This document shows, one piece after another, positions 6,399-13,253 of a stretch of DNA of 13,253 bases (its first letter is position 1; the number at the start of each line of letters is the position of its first letter). Location: contig USEG01000010.1 of NCBI GenBank assembly GCA_900553555.1, positions 1-13,253 of the forward strand, written 5' to 3'. The stretch is from an uncultured Clostridia bacterium. GTDB lineage: Bacteria; Bacillota; Clostridia; Christensenellales; Pumilibacteraceae. The notes under the pieces were generated by a model. That model made no database searches. It saw only the letters and a program-made list of their open reading frames with translations, and was not told the DNA's origin. The position numbers and the translations under genes are program-made.

Positions 6399-8990
6399 TT
6401 ACCACCAGCCCCATATAGGCGGGAAAGAAACATTGTCGTCTTCGCCGAAGACGCTGTTGTAAAGACCGCCGTTATAGGACACTATTACATAAAACGTGTT
6501 GTCTTCTCTGAAAATATTATAATTAAGTCCCGCCATTTCCAGCGCCGTCAAAAAAGAGCTTTGGCTTTTGTTTTTTATCAGCGTCTCCGCCTCTTTTACG
6601 CTGCGGGAACAAACTTCAAACTCGATACCGTCGTAATAGGATACGCGGTCTATGCCGTATGCATGATAATTTTTTGAGCTCTTTGTCGTCGTCGCCAGAT
6701 AAACGGCGATATTTTCCAGTTCGTGACGCAGCGTTTCGCCCTGCGATTGCAGATATAAGGACTGATACCCGAAGTTTTCGCCCAGCGTTTCGTGCCGGTA
6801 ATAAATATACGGCAGCGGCGACGTGACGGGGTCGTCCAGAGTGTATGAGACGTGAGTATCGTCAATATCGGCGTCCGTGAGCAGAAAATACGCGTGCGTT
6901 GCGCCTTCGGGATATTCGTATGAATATCTTAAGCCGTTCTTTTTTACTATTGTCACATTAGAGTCGCCCCATGTGGGATCGACGACATACCACATTCCGT
7001 CTATGCGCACCTTGTTCCACGCATGACCGCCTTTATCCGCGCCCGTACCGGCATACCCCACCACGCGCACGGCTTTTACGTTGGCCATGTTGCAAAGAAA
7101 CGACAGTGTTTTGCTCATTGCGTCGCACACGCCGAAACTTTCGCCCTCGCTGAGAATGCTCTCCATATAAAACGACGCGGACTTAACCGATTGGTCTATG
7201 TCATAATCCAAAACGCTGCCGTCATAGGTGTTTTTGTACATGATGTACTCGTATATCGCCAGCGCGGTATGCATATCGTCCATGTCGGCGCTTACTATGC
7301 TGTCGAGTATCCCGACGGCATACTCGTACGCCTTTTCGGCGGGAGAGCCGCGCTGCGGCACGGGCGTATATCCCTTCTCGGCCACTCTGAACATCTGATC
7401 GGTGGTCCACACCGACACCGATGAGCCTGCATTGGCAAAATACTGGCGCTTACTGCCGTTTGCGTTCCAATGCACAGGCAACGCGTCCAACGAATCGTAA
7501 TGGTAGCGCGCGTCATAGCTGCTGGCGTAAGACGGCGTGTCTACGGTAAAAAATTCTATTTGTATGTTGGCTACATTGTCCACGACGCTGCCGCCGAGAT
7601 TGTACGATCCCGTTATTCCCGAATAATCGAACGCTCTGTCCAAAAGGTCGTAATAATCTCCGTAATCGTACGCCATATAGACGTATTCACTGGATAGCGT
7701 CGTCTGCCCGCTCTGCGGCTGCTTGCGGAAATACATCATGTAGTCGAAAAAGTCGAAAAATTCCTTCTCGTCGGTGATGTAATAATTGCCGTCGTAATAG
7801 CTCTTTGTAAGAAATTCCTTCTGCACGTCGTCGGGCATCGAGAAGGACAGGGAAGAAGGCGTTTTATCGGCCTGAAAATGCGCGTTTTCTATTACTTCGA
7901 CGTATATTTCGTAATTGGCCGTCTGCGTATCCAACGCCAGCAAAGCGTTGCCTTTTGTGGAATTGACGGTAAGGCTGGGCTCGCTTGCTCCCTCGGGAAC
8001 AGCGCTTACGCGGCAGGAAACCCCGTCGGCACCCTCCCATGTCACTTCCAGCAACGGGTATGTATCGTCGAAACTGACCTTAAGATTTTCAGGGATAACC
8101 ACTCCGTTTACGGTAAGGCGCACCGAGGGCGTCTTTATGCCTGCCAATACGGCGTAAACGTCATAGTATCCGGCTTTGTCGGGCGTAAAGACCATGCTTT
8201 CGGACTGTGTGCCCGCGGGCGTATCGTTTATATACCATTCGGCATAGCTGAACGGCGTGCTGAGAGAAAGATTGACGCTCTCTCCTGCATTTATCGTGGT
8301 TCTGTCGGCGATTACAGTGCCGTCGTCGTACGAAACGGACTGAGAATAATAACCGGCCGTCGTCGTCGCGCTGAGCCGTTTGCCGTGCGAATTTATTGTG
8401 GCGGTCACCTCGTATACTTTGGGGTCGCTCTCCTTGTAAAGCGTAAGCGGATTGCCGTTGAAATTTACGGCGCTGCCGTCTACAGTCCAGTTTATACTAT
8501 AATCTCCCGCCAGCATACTGCCGTCGTTTAGCACCGCGTATACGTCTACCGAACTATCGGAATTTTGCGGCAGCCATCTTCCCGCGGGAAAGCCAAGCTG
8601 TATGCTCTCGATTTCTTCCTGCACAGTAATGTCGAGATAGGCGTAAACGTTGTCGGCCGTCGTCAGAATTACCGTAGCGTCGCCGGCGCGCAGAGCTTCG
8701 ATCGTCTTGCCCGACGCCAGTACCACTCCTACGTCTTCGGTATACACCGAAAAGCCTATTTCGCTTACATCGACGCCTTCGTCCAAGTCGACAAACATGA
8801 TGTCGTCGTAATCTATTTTTATTACGTCTCCGCGCTGCATGGTAATGTCGCTGTTGCGGAAATATACCGAATATCCCGAACGTAACGACTGAATAAAATC
8901 CCCTATAAACGAGCATCCCGAACAGGCGGTGCAAAACAGCGCCGCCGTACATATCAGTATCAAAACTATGTTCCGGAAATACTTTTTCAT
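6399..8990 (-). CDS. Transglutaminase-domain lipoprotein with Ig-like repeats
   Basis: An 863-residue exported protein. A signal peptide (1-22, hydrophobic core IVLILICTAALF) ends at a lipobox-like CTAC, so C23 should carry the lipid; Cys at -3 is unusual. The region 33-130 resembles a bacterial Ig-like (Big_2) domain, with an ITMQRGD start and a TIEALRAGDATVIL core. Two or three further beta-rich segments follow (about 134-218, 222-295, 300-385). A transglutaminase-like cysteine protease fold lies at ~565-700 with a complete triad: C622 (SFGVCDAMS), H656 (GGHAWN) and D671 (DPTWGD). The last ~160 residues are unassigned. It probably acts at the cell surface, cleaving or cross-linking peptides, glycan-linked peptides or host proteins; the substrate is unknown. 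The start has no Shine-Dalgarno, but a consensus promoter ends 6 nt before the ATG. The neighbouring nanA is convergent, so no operon link exists. Confidence 0.85.
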   Translation of the reverse strand: MKKYFRNIVLILICTAALFCTACSGCSFIGDFIQSLRSGYSVYFRNSDITMQRGDVIKIDYDDIMFVDLDEGVDVSEIGFSVYTEDVGVVLASGKTIEALRAGDATVILTTADNVYAYLDITVQEEIESIQLGFPAGRWLPQNSDSSVDVYAVLNDGSMLAGDYSINWTVDGSAVNFNGNPLTLYKESDPKVYEVTATINSHGKRLSATTTAGYYSQSVSYDDGTVIADRTTINAGESVNLSLSTPFSYAEWYINDTPAGTQSESMVFTPDKAGYYDVYAVLAGIKTPSVRLTVNGVVIPENLKVSFDDTYPLLEVTWEGADGVSCRVSAVPEGASEPSLTVNSTKGNALLALDTQTANYEIYVEVIENAHFQADKTPSSLSFSMPDDVQKEFLTKSYYDGNYYITDEKEFFDFFDYMMYFRKQPQSGQTTLSSEYVYMAYDYGDYYDLLDRAFDYSGITGSYNLGGSVVDNVANIQIEFFTVDTPSYASSYDARYHYDSLDALPVHWNANGSKRQYFANAGSSVSVWTTDQMFRVAEKGYTPVPQRGSPAEKAYEYAVGILDSIVSADMDDMHTALAIYEYIMYKNTYDGSVLDYDIDQSVKSASFYMESILSEGESFGVCDAMSKTLSFLCNMANVKAVRVVGYAGTGADKGGHAWNKVRIDGMWYVVDPTWGDSNVTIVKKNGLRYSYEYPEGATHAYFLLTDADIDDTHVSYTLDDPVTSPLPYIYYRHETLGENFGYQSLYLQSQGETLRHELENIAVYLATTTKSSKNYHAYGIDRVSYYDGIEFEVCSRSVKEAETLIKNKSQSSFLTALEMAGLNYNIFREDNTFYVIVSYNGGLYNSVFGEDDNVSFPPIWGWW

Positions 8991-8996
8991 GATGCG

Positions 8997-9025
8997 ATTA
9001 TATCACAAAATCGGCAATTTATCAA
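8997..9025 (-). promoter_or_regulatory. Promoter of the transglutaminase lipoprotein, predicted leaderless
   Basis: On the minus strand: -35 TTGATA (9020-9025), 17-bp spacer, extended -10 TGTGA-TATAAT (hexamer 8997-9002). Exactly six bases (CGCATC, 8991-8996 read on the minus strand) separate it from the ATG at 8990, which places +1 on the start codon. No Shine-Dalgarno is present. Confidence 0.75.
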
Positions 9026-9095
9026 CCGTTTGCGATATTATTATCCAATTTTAGCTTATTTTCAATGCGCTATCACATTTGCATTAAGCGTTGCG

Positions 9096-9659
9096 TCAAC
9101 GAAAATTTTCGTTGCGTTTTTCGAAAAATCCCTGCGGATGCGAGCAGACGGGGCAAATTTCCGGCGCACATTCGCCGATGTAAATATTGCCGCAGTGACG
9201 GCATTCCCATACGGTTTCGCCGGGCTTACAGAACACCTGCATGAGTTCAAGATCGGCTATTATTTCGCGGTAACGCTGTTCGTGGGCGCTTTCTATCCGC
9301 GCCATGCCGCGCATTTTTTCCGCAATATCCGCAAAGCCTTCCTCGTCGGCGACGTTGGCAAAACGCTCGTACATTTCGCTCCATTCGTACTTTTCGGTTT
9401 TGGCGGCATTTATAAGATTTTCACGGGTATCGGGGCGTATTATGCCCAGCTCCCGCATCCACAAGGCGGCATGTACGCGTTCGTTGTCGGCGGTCTTTTC
9501 AAACACGGCGGCAATCTGTTCGTATCCTTCTCGTTTCGCCTCGCGCGAAAACGCGGAATATTTGGCAAACGCAACTCCTTCGGCACGGGCGGCCTCCCAG
9601 AGATTTTTTTCGGTTTTCGTACCCTTTAACTTCGTATCGATGATATTTATGTTCTTCAT
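9096..9659 (-). CDS. Rubrerythrin
   Basis: A 187-residue non-haem iron protein that reduces hydrogen peroxide in anaerobes, using electrons passed through its rubredoxin centre. The N-terminal ferritin-like four-helix bundle (about 14-140) shows diiron-type ligands: Glu near 22, ExxH at E60/H63, Glu at 92-95 and ExxH at E123/H126. The C-terminal rubredoxin-like knuckles are C153-x2-C156 (CRHC) and C169-x2-C172 (CPVC). Length and order fit classic rubrerythrin. The start at 9659 lacks a Shine-Dalgarno but lies 6 nt after an extended -10 element; family members often begin nearer LKGTKTEKN, so about nine residues here are extra. It stands alone, with its own promoter downstream of the yfbR terminator. 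No peroxide regulator site was recognised. Confidence 0.93.
   Translation of the reverse strand: MKNINIIDTKLKGTKTEKNLWEAARAEGVAFAKYSAFSREAKREGYEQIAAVFEKTADNERVHAALWMRELGIIRPDTRENLINAAKTEKYEWSEMYERFANVADEEGFADIAEKMRGMARIESAHEQRYREIIADLELMQVFCKPGETVWECRHCGNIYIGECAPEICPVCSHPQGFFEKRNENFR
9097..9114. repeat. 18-bp perfect palindrome at the rubrerythrin stop codon
   Basis: CAACGAAAATTTTCGTTG is a perfect palindrome covering the stop codon and last codons of rubrerythrin. A further CGTTG at 9089-9093 can pair with the CAACG arm, giving two exclusive folds. TTTTTCGAAAAA (9117-9128) is a second palindrome beside it. No U-tract follows on the minus strand, so it is a poor intrinsic terminator. It may stabilise the 3' end. 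Confidence 0.4.
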
Positions 9660-9665
9660 AATAAC

Positions 9666-9674
9666 ATTATGTCA
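9666..9674 (-). promoter_or_regulatory. Extended -10 promoter of rubrerythrin, predicted leaderless
   Basis: On the minus strand, TGA-CATAAT (hexamer 9666-9671) lies exactly 6 nt before the ATG at 9659. The -35 at the right distance (GATTAT, 9689-9694) is weak, so the promoter would depend on the TGn extension. No Shine-Dalgarno precedes the ATG. Confidence 0.5.
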
Positions 9675-9715
9675 AACACGGCGCGAAAATAATCGCATTT
9701 AATTAAATTTTATAA

Positions 9716-9752
9716 AAATAAAGCGGCAAACACCGGGTCTACCGCTTTATTT
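9716..9752 (-). terminator. Intrinsic terminator after yfbR
   Basis: On the minus strand AAATAAAGCGG (9742-9752) pairs with CCGCTTTATTT (9716-9726) in an 11-bp perfect stem with a 15-nt loop. The distal arm leads into TTTATTTTTATAAAATTT. It begins 5 nt after the yfbR stop and closes the mutase-transketolase-yfbR operon. Confidence 0.82.
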
Positions 9753-9757
9753 CGTTG

Positions 9758-10333
9758 TTATTGAGATAAGTCGTCCAGCGTGAGAGCAAACGACGACACG
9801 AATGTATCCATAAAATAATCTACGCTTTTGCTTTTGTAGCCTTTTAGTTCCTTTTCGATGGTGCGCCGCGCTTTGCCGAATTCGGAATTGCCGGTGGCGG
9901 TCTCTTCGATGCACTTTATATAGGCCGTAAGTTTGTCCGCGTATTTGACCAGCTTATACTCTTCGGCGGGTGCGTTTATTATGCTTTCGTATTCGTCCTT
10001 AAGAATATCGGGTAGTGTGGACAAAATCCTGTCGCGCGCCACGCTTTCCACGCTCTTGTAGGCGTCGCGCATCTCCACCGAAAAATATTTGATGGGCGTG
10101 GGCATATCGCCGGTAATGACCTCGCTCGCCTCATGGTAGGCGCCTATCATGCCTATCCTGCAGGCGTCGTAATGTCCGCCGAACATCTTGTTTTCGATTA
10201 CGGCAAGACAATGCGCTATAAAGCTGACCATAAGGCTGTGCTCGGCGTTGTTTTCCCTTACCGTGTTGCGCATGAGACTCCATCTGTCTATATATCTCAT
10301 GCGCGACATAAATGCAAAAAACCTGCTTTCCAT
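9758..10333 (-). CDS. yfbR: YfbR-type 5'-deoxynucleotidase (HD family)
   Basis: A 191-residue HD-domain metal phosphohydrolase. E. coli YfbR removes phosphate from deoxynucleoside 5'-monophosphates in salvage. The protein lines up with E. coli YfbR (199 aa) nearly end to end. FFAFMSRMRYIDRWSLMRN matches FFAHLSRLKLINRWPLMRN; further matches are EHSLMVSFIAH (metal His H32), the YHEASEVITGDMPTPIKYF block, VKYADKLTAYIKCIEE with the later Asp, and FVSSFALTLDDLSQ at the C-terminus. The usual HD pair is here H67-E68; I believe this Asp-to-Glu change occurs in other Firmicutes members, but cannot check. It starts 5 nt after the transketolase stop with no Shine-Dalgarno, suggesting translational coupling, and is last in the operon. 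Confidence 0.93.
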   Translation of the reverse strand: MESRFFAFMSRMRYIDRWSLMRNTVRENNAEHSLMVSFIAHCLAVIENKMFGGHYDACRIGMIGAYHEASEVITGDMPTPIKYFSVEMRDAYKSVESVARDRILSTLPDILKDEYESIINAPAEEYKLVKYADKLTAYIKCIEETATGNSEFGKARRTIEKELKGYKSKSVDYFMDTFVSSFALTLDDLSQ

Positions 10334-10338
10334 AAGCG

Positions 10339-12309
10339 CTATTTAAGCATATCGTGCGCCTTTTGCACTATGTTTTCCACCGTGAAACCGAAGTGTCTGA
10401 ACAGATCTTCCGGCTTTCCCGAAACGCCGAAACTGTCCATGCACACGGTGTCTCCTTCCAGACCCACGTACTTCATCCACGGCATGGAAACGCCTGCCTC
10501 GACGGCGATACGTTTGGTGCACGACGCGGGAAGAACGCTTTCTTTGTAGACGTGGCTCTGTTTGTCGAACACTTCCATACACGGCATGGATATGACGCGC
10601 ACGTTTACGCCATCGGCTTCGAGCACTTTTTTGGCTTCGAGCACCAGATGCACTTCGCTGCCCGACGCCATGAGAATCAAATCGGGCTTTTTGCAGTCGC
10701 TTACTATATATCCGCCGCGAAGAGCCATCTTTCCGTCGGCGTCAAGCTGCGGAAGATTCTGACGCGAACATACTATACAGGTGGGGGACTTTCCGCGCAG
10801 TGCGGTGACGTAAGCCGCCGCCGCTTCGCCCGCGTCCGCCGGACGGAAAACGTTGAGATTGGGCATGGCGCGCAAAGACGCAAGATGTTCTACGGGCTGA
10901 TGCGTGGGTCCGTCTTCGCCCACGCCTATGCTGTCGTGAGTGAGAATATAAATTACGTTTATGTTCATAAGCGCACTCATACGAATGGCGTTGCGCATAT
11001 AGTCGCTGAACACAAAGAAGGTTGAACAGAACACTTCCATTCCGCCGTGCAGCTTTATGCCGTTGCATATCGCAGCCATGGCGTGCTCGCGTATGCCGAA
11101 GTGCAGATTTCTGCCCGCGTGATTGAATGCGCCGTAGTCGCCCAATCCTTTGAGATAGGTCTTGGTGGACGGGGAAAGGTCCGCCGAACCGCCCACGAGA
11201 TTAGGCACCACTACCGAAAGTTTGTTGAGAATCGCGCCGCTCTCGTTGCGCACGGCGTCGGGCTTTTCGGGCTTTGACCACAGTTGGGGCACGGCGTCGA
11301 GTTCCACCGTCTTACCGCTTATTTCACGATTGAACTGTTCGTATTTAAGGGGATATTTTTCCTTGTATTCCTCCATCATCTTCTGCCATTCGCGCTGTTT
11401 TTTGGCGTTGCGGCGACCTATGCGACGGCAATAGGTATATACTTCTTCCGGCACTGTAAAGGGCGGATAATCATATCCCAGCTTTCTTTTGAGCTTTTCG
11501 GTAAGTTCTTCTCCCAAAGGCGCGCCGTGGCAGGCGGCGTCACCTTCCAGCTCGCTGCCGAATCCTATTTTCGTGTTGACTATTATCAGCGAAGGCTTTA
11601 ACGTTTCACGCTGCGCCTTTTGTATTGCACGGGTGATTGCGGCAATGTCTTCGCCGTCGGCGACTTTTATTACCTGCCAACCCTGCGCCTCGTGACGCTT
11701 GCCGACGTCTTCCGTAAACGCCGTGGCCGTGTCGCCTTCGATAGTAATATTATTGCTGTCGTACAAGACTATCAGTTTGCCCAGCTTTAAGGTGCCTGCA
11801 AGCGACGCCGCTTCCGACTCAATGCCTTCCATCATGCAGCCGTCGCCGCAAAGAGCGTAAGTATAGTGATCCACTACGTCGAAGCCCGGCTCGTTGTACC
11901 TTGCCGACATCATGGTTTCGGCAATGGCGAATCCCACGGCGTTGGCTATTCCCTGCCCCAGCGGTCCGGTGGAAACTTCTACGCCGGGCGTAACTCCGTA
12001 TTCGGGATGACCGGGCGTTTTCGAGCCCAGCTGACGGAAGTTTTTGATGTCTTCCATGCTGACCTGGTAGCCGAAAATATGCAGCAGAGAATACAGCAGC
12101 ATAGAACCGTGACCTGCCGAAAGCACAAAACGATCGCGGTTGTAAAAATCGGGATCTTTCGGGTTGAAGGACAGAAATTTTGAAAACAGCGTAAATCCCA
12201 TTGTCGCGCATCCGAGCGGCAGTCCGGGATGACCGCTTTTTGCCTTATCGATAGCCTCGCTCGACAATACTCTTATCGCGCTAATAGCCTGTCTTTGAAT
12301 TTTGTTCAT
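10339..12309 (-). CDS. tkt: Transketolase
   Basis: A full-length 656-residue thiamine diphosphate enzyme that moves two-carbon units between sugar phosphates in the non-oxidative pentose phosphate pathway. Visible landmarks: SGHPGLPLG (25-33), SAGHGSMLLYSLLH, the STGPLGQG loop, and the diphosphate-binding motif GDGCMMEGIESEA..SNN. HFGIREHAM carries the catalytic Glu of the pyrimidine domain, and DSIGVGEDGPTHQPVEHLAS is the second transketolase signature. The C-terminal domain (GSEVHLVLEA, then the SMPCMEVFDKQ block) is complete. An AAAGGAG Shine-Dalgarno 8 nt before the ATG fixes the start. The mutase gene ends 39 nt upstream and yfbR begins 5 nt downstream on the same strand; I see no promoter in the 39-nt gap. 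One long chain, not the split two-gene form found in some bacteria. Confidence 0.97.
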   Translation of the reverse strand: MNKIQRQAISAIRVLSSEAIDKAKSGHPGLPLGCATMGFTLFSKFLSFNPKDPDFYNRDRFVLSAGHGSMLLYSLLHIFGYQVSMEDIKNFRQLGSKTPGHPEYGVTPGVEVSTGPLGQGIANAVGFAIAETMMSARYNEPGFDVVDHYTYALCGDGCMMEGIESEAASLAGTLKLGKLIVLYDSNNITIEGDTATAFTEDVGKRHEAQGWQVIKVADGEDIAAITRAIQKAQRETLKPSLIIVNTKIGFGSELEGDAACHGAPLGEELTEKLKRKLGYDYPPFTVPEEVYTYCRRIGRRNAKKQREWQKMMEEYKEKYPLKYEQFNREISGKTVELDAVPQLWSKPEKPDAVRNESGAILNKLSVVVPNLVGGSADLSPSTKTYLKGLGDYGAFNHAGRNLHFGIREHAMAAICNGIKLHGGMEVFCSTFFVFSDYMRNAIRMSALMNINVIYILTHDSIGVGEDGPTHQPVEHLASLRAMPNLNVFRPADAGEAAAAYVTALRGKSPTCIVCSRQNLPQLDADGKMALRGGYIVSDCKKPDLILMASGSEVHLVLEAKKVLEADGVNVRVISMPCMEVFDKQSHVYKESVLPASCTKRIAVEAGVSMPWMKYVGLEGDTVCMDSFGVSGKPEDLFRHFGFTVENIVQKAHDMLK

Positions 12310-12348
12310 ATGTCTTACTCCTTTATTTTGTTATCTTTTAGTAAAAAT

Positions 12349-13253
12349 TTATTCCGCCATGGCGACGTCTTTAAGGTTTTCGGTGTTAAGGAAGGAAAAC
12401 TCTTTAAGATAAGAATACAAACCCGCCGCAATGGCCTTAACTCCGCCTTTCATGTCCGATTCGATGTTTATCGGCATAATGGGGTCGTGCACGCTCATGC
12501 GCACCAAAAACCATCCTTTGTACGCCGGTATGGACACGCGTACTCCCTCGTAGTTGTCGGGAGCCACGACGAAATTATCCAGCTTAACGTTTTTGAGACT
12601 TTCGATAATATACCCGCCCACGCGCTTAAAATCCACGCCGTCGCCGAAGGTAAGGCGTATTTCCTTTTCTTCGAGCGGGCATTTAAGGTCGGCGATAAGA
12701 CTTTGGAGCGTTTTGTTCTGCTCTTTAAGGCGTACCGCCTCTATGATGATGTTGGTGACGAGATAAGCTCCGTCGTCCAAAAAGTAGTTGTCTTTCATGG
12801 CGGCATGACCGCTGGTTTCGATGGCCAAGGGCGCCGTTACGCCGCTGTTGCACAGACGTATCGCCTCGTTGATGACGTTGCGATAACCGCGCTTAAAACG
12901 GTGATGAACGCCGCCGTGCGCCTCTATAAACTCTTTGAGCCCGTCGCTTGTAACCGAATCGGTGACAATGGTAGCTCCGGGATATTTTTGCAGCACGATA
13001 GCGGTTACCAGCGCTATGAGACGATTGCGGTTTATCTCTTCGCCGTCGGAGGCGACAATCGCGGCTCTGTCCACGTCGGTATCGAAAATAATTCCGAGGT
13101 CGGCATTGTTTTTTACCGTACAGTCGCGTATAGCCCACATGGCCTGCTGGTTTTCGGGATTGGGAATATGGTTGGGAAAGGTGCCGTCGGGCTGCAAAAA
13201 CTGCGAACCGGATACGTCGGCGCCCAGCGGTTCCAATACGCGGCCGGCGTAAA
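12349..13253 (-). CDS. Phosphomannomutase/phosphoglucomutase, C-terminal part, cut by window edge
   Basis: At least 301 residues of an alpha-D-phosphohexomutase, which moves phosphate between C1 and C6 of hexose phosphates. The frame stays open through position 13253, so the N-terminus, including the expected catalytic phosphoserine loop, lies outside. Visible landmarks: PDGTFPNHIPNPE, the metal loop DTDVDR, and the sugar-specificity loop ETSGHAAMKDN. Where many family members have an RxSGTEP phosphate loop, RMSVHDPIMPINIES is found; similar RxSxHDP forms are known in a subgroup that includes plant-like mutases. Whether mannose or glucose phosphate is preferred cannot be read. It heads the visible operon with transketolase and yfbR. 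An apparent TTG start at 13236 is internal: upstream codons continue sensibly (YAGRV). Confidence 0.92.
   Translation of the reverse strand, partial: YAGRVLEPLGADVSGSQFLQPDGTFPNHIPNPENQQAMWAIRDCTVKNNADLGIIFDTDVDRAAIVASDGEEINRNRLIALVTAIVLQKYPGATIVTDSVTSDGLKEFIEAHGGVHHRFKRGYRNVINEAIRLCNSGVTAPLAIETSGHAAMKDNYFLDDGAYLVTNIIIEAVRLKEQNKTLQSLIADLKCPLEEKEIRLTFGDGVDFKRVGGYIIESLKNVKLDNFVVAPDNYEGVRVSIPAYKGWFLVRMSVHDPIMPINIESDMKGGVKAIAAGLYSYLKEFSFLNTENLKDVAMAE

Noticed and set aside
7878..8531. 217-residue plus-strand frame inside the transglutaminase gene
   Set aside because: Antisense shadow of a well-supported gene; no domain or ribosome site.
9030..9702. Plus-strand frames of 199 and 132 residues over rubrerythrin
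   Set aside because: Antisense to rubrerythrin, whose iron ligands are plain; no promoter or Shine-Dalgarno.
10354..11025. 223-residue plus-strand frame over transketolase
   Set aside because: Antisense shadow of a conserved enzyme; His-rich composition comes from reading the opposite strand.

Overview
The window looks like a chromosomal segment of a Bacillota-type bacterium, probably an uncultured gut or rumen Clostridia relative. The grounds are: Shine-Dalgarno sites of the AAAGGAG kind, sigma-A-like promoters with an extended -10, a rubrerythrin typical of anaerobes, a Clostridia-like 23S 5' end, and an ECF sigma/membrane-protein pair. This placement is inference from gene content and signals, not from a tree. 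GC content and codon choice look even across the window, and I see no insertion sequence, phage gene, CRISPR array or tRNA.

Left part (1-2363, minus strand): the first ~600 nt of a 23S rRNA gene, cut by the window edge, lie behind a ~320-nt leader and a strong promoter. No 16S gene precedes it. Upstream on the same strand are a one-TM putative anti-sigma factor and its ECF sigma factor. Divergent from sigma is a membrane GT2 glycosyltransferase (2572-4329, plus), which ends in a good terminator.

Middle part (4419-8990): an AraC-family regulator (minus) is divergent from an N-acetylneuraminate lyase (nanA-like, plus), which suggests local control of sialic acid breakdown. nanA converges on a large transglutaminase-domain lipoprotein (minus). 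Between them lies a 36-bp hairpin duplicated in tandem, which serves as terminator for both.

Right part (9096-13253, minus): rubrerythrin stands alone. Beyond it is an operon reading sugar-phosphate mutase, then transketolase, then YfbR-type 5'-deoxynucleotidase, closed by an intrinsic terminator. It links sugar-phosphate supply, the pentose phosphate pathway and nucleotide salvage.

No clearly new multi-gene system is visible. The most interesting signals are in gene expression: a 23S gene with its own promoter and no adjacent 16S; three genes (araC-type, transglutaminase lipoprotein, rubrerythrin) whose extended -10 element ends exactly 6 nt before the ATG, predicting leaderless mRNAs; and a perfect Shine-Dalgarno 29 nt from the glycosyltransferase ATG with a hairpin in between that would close the gap.
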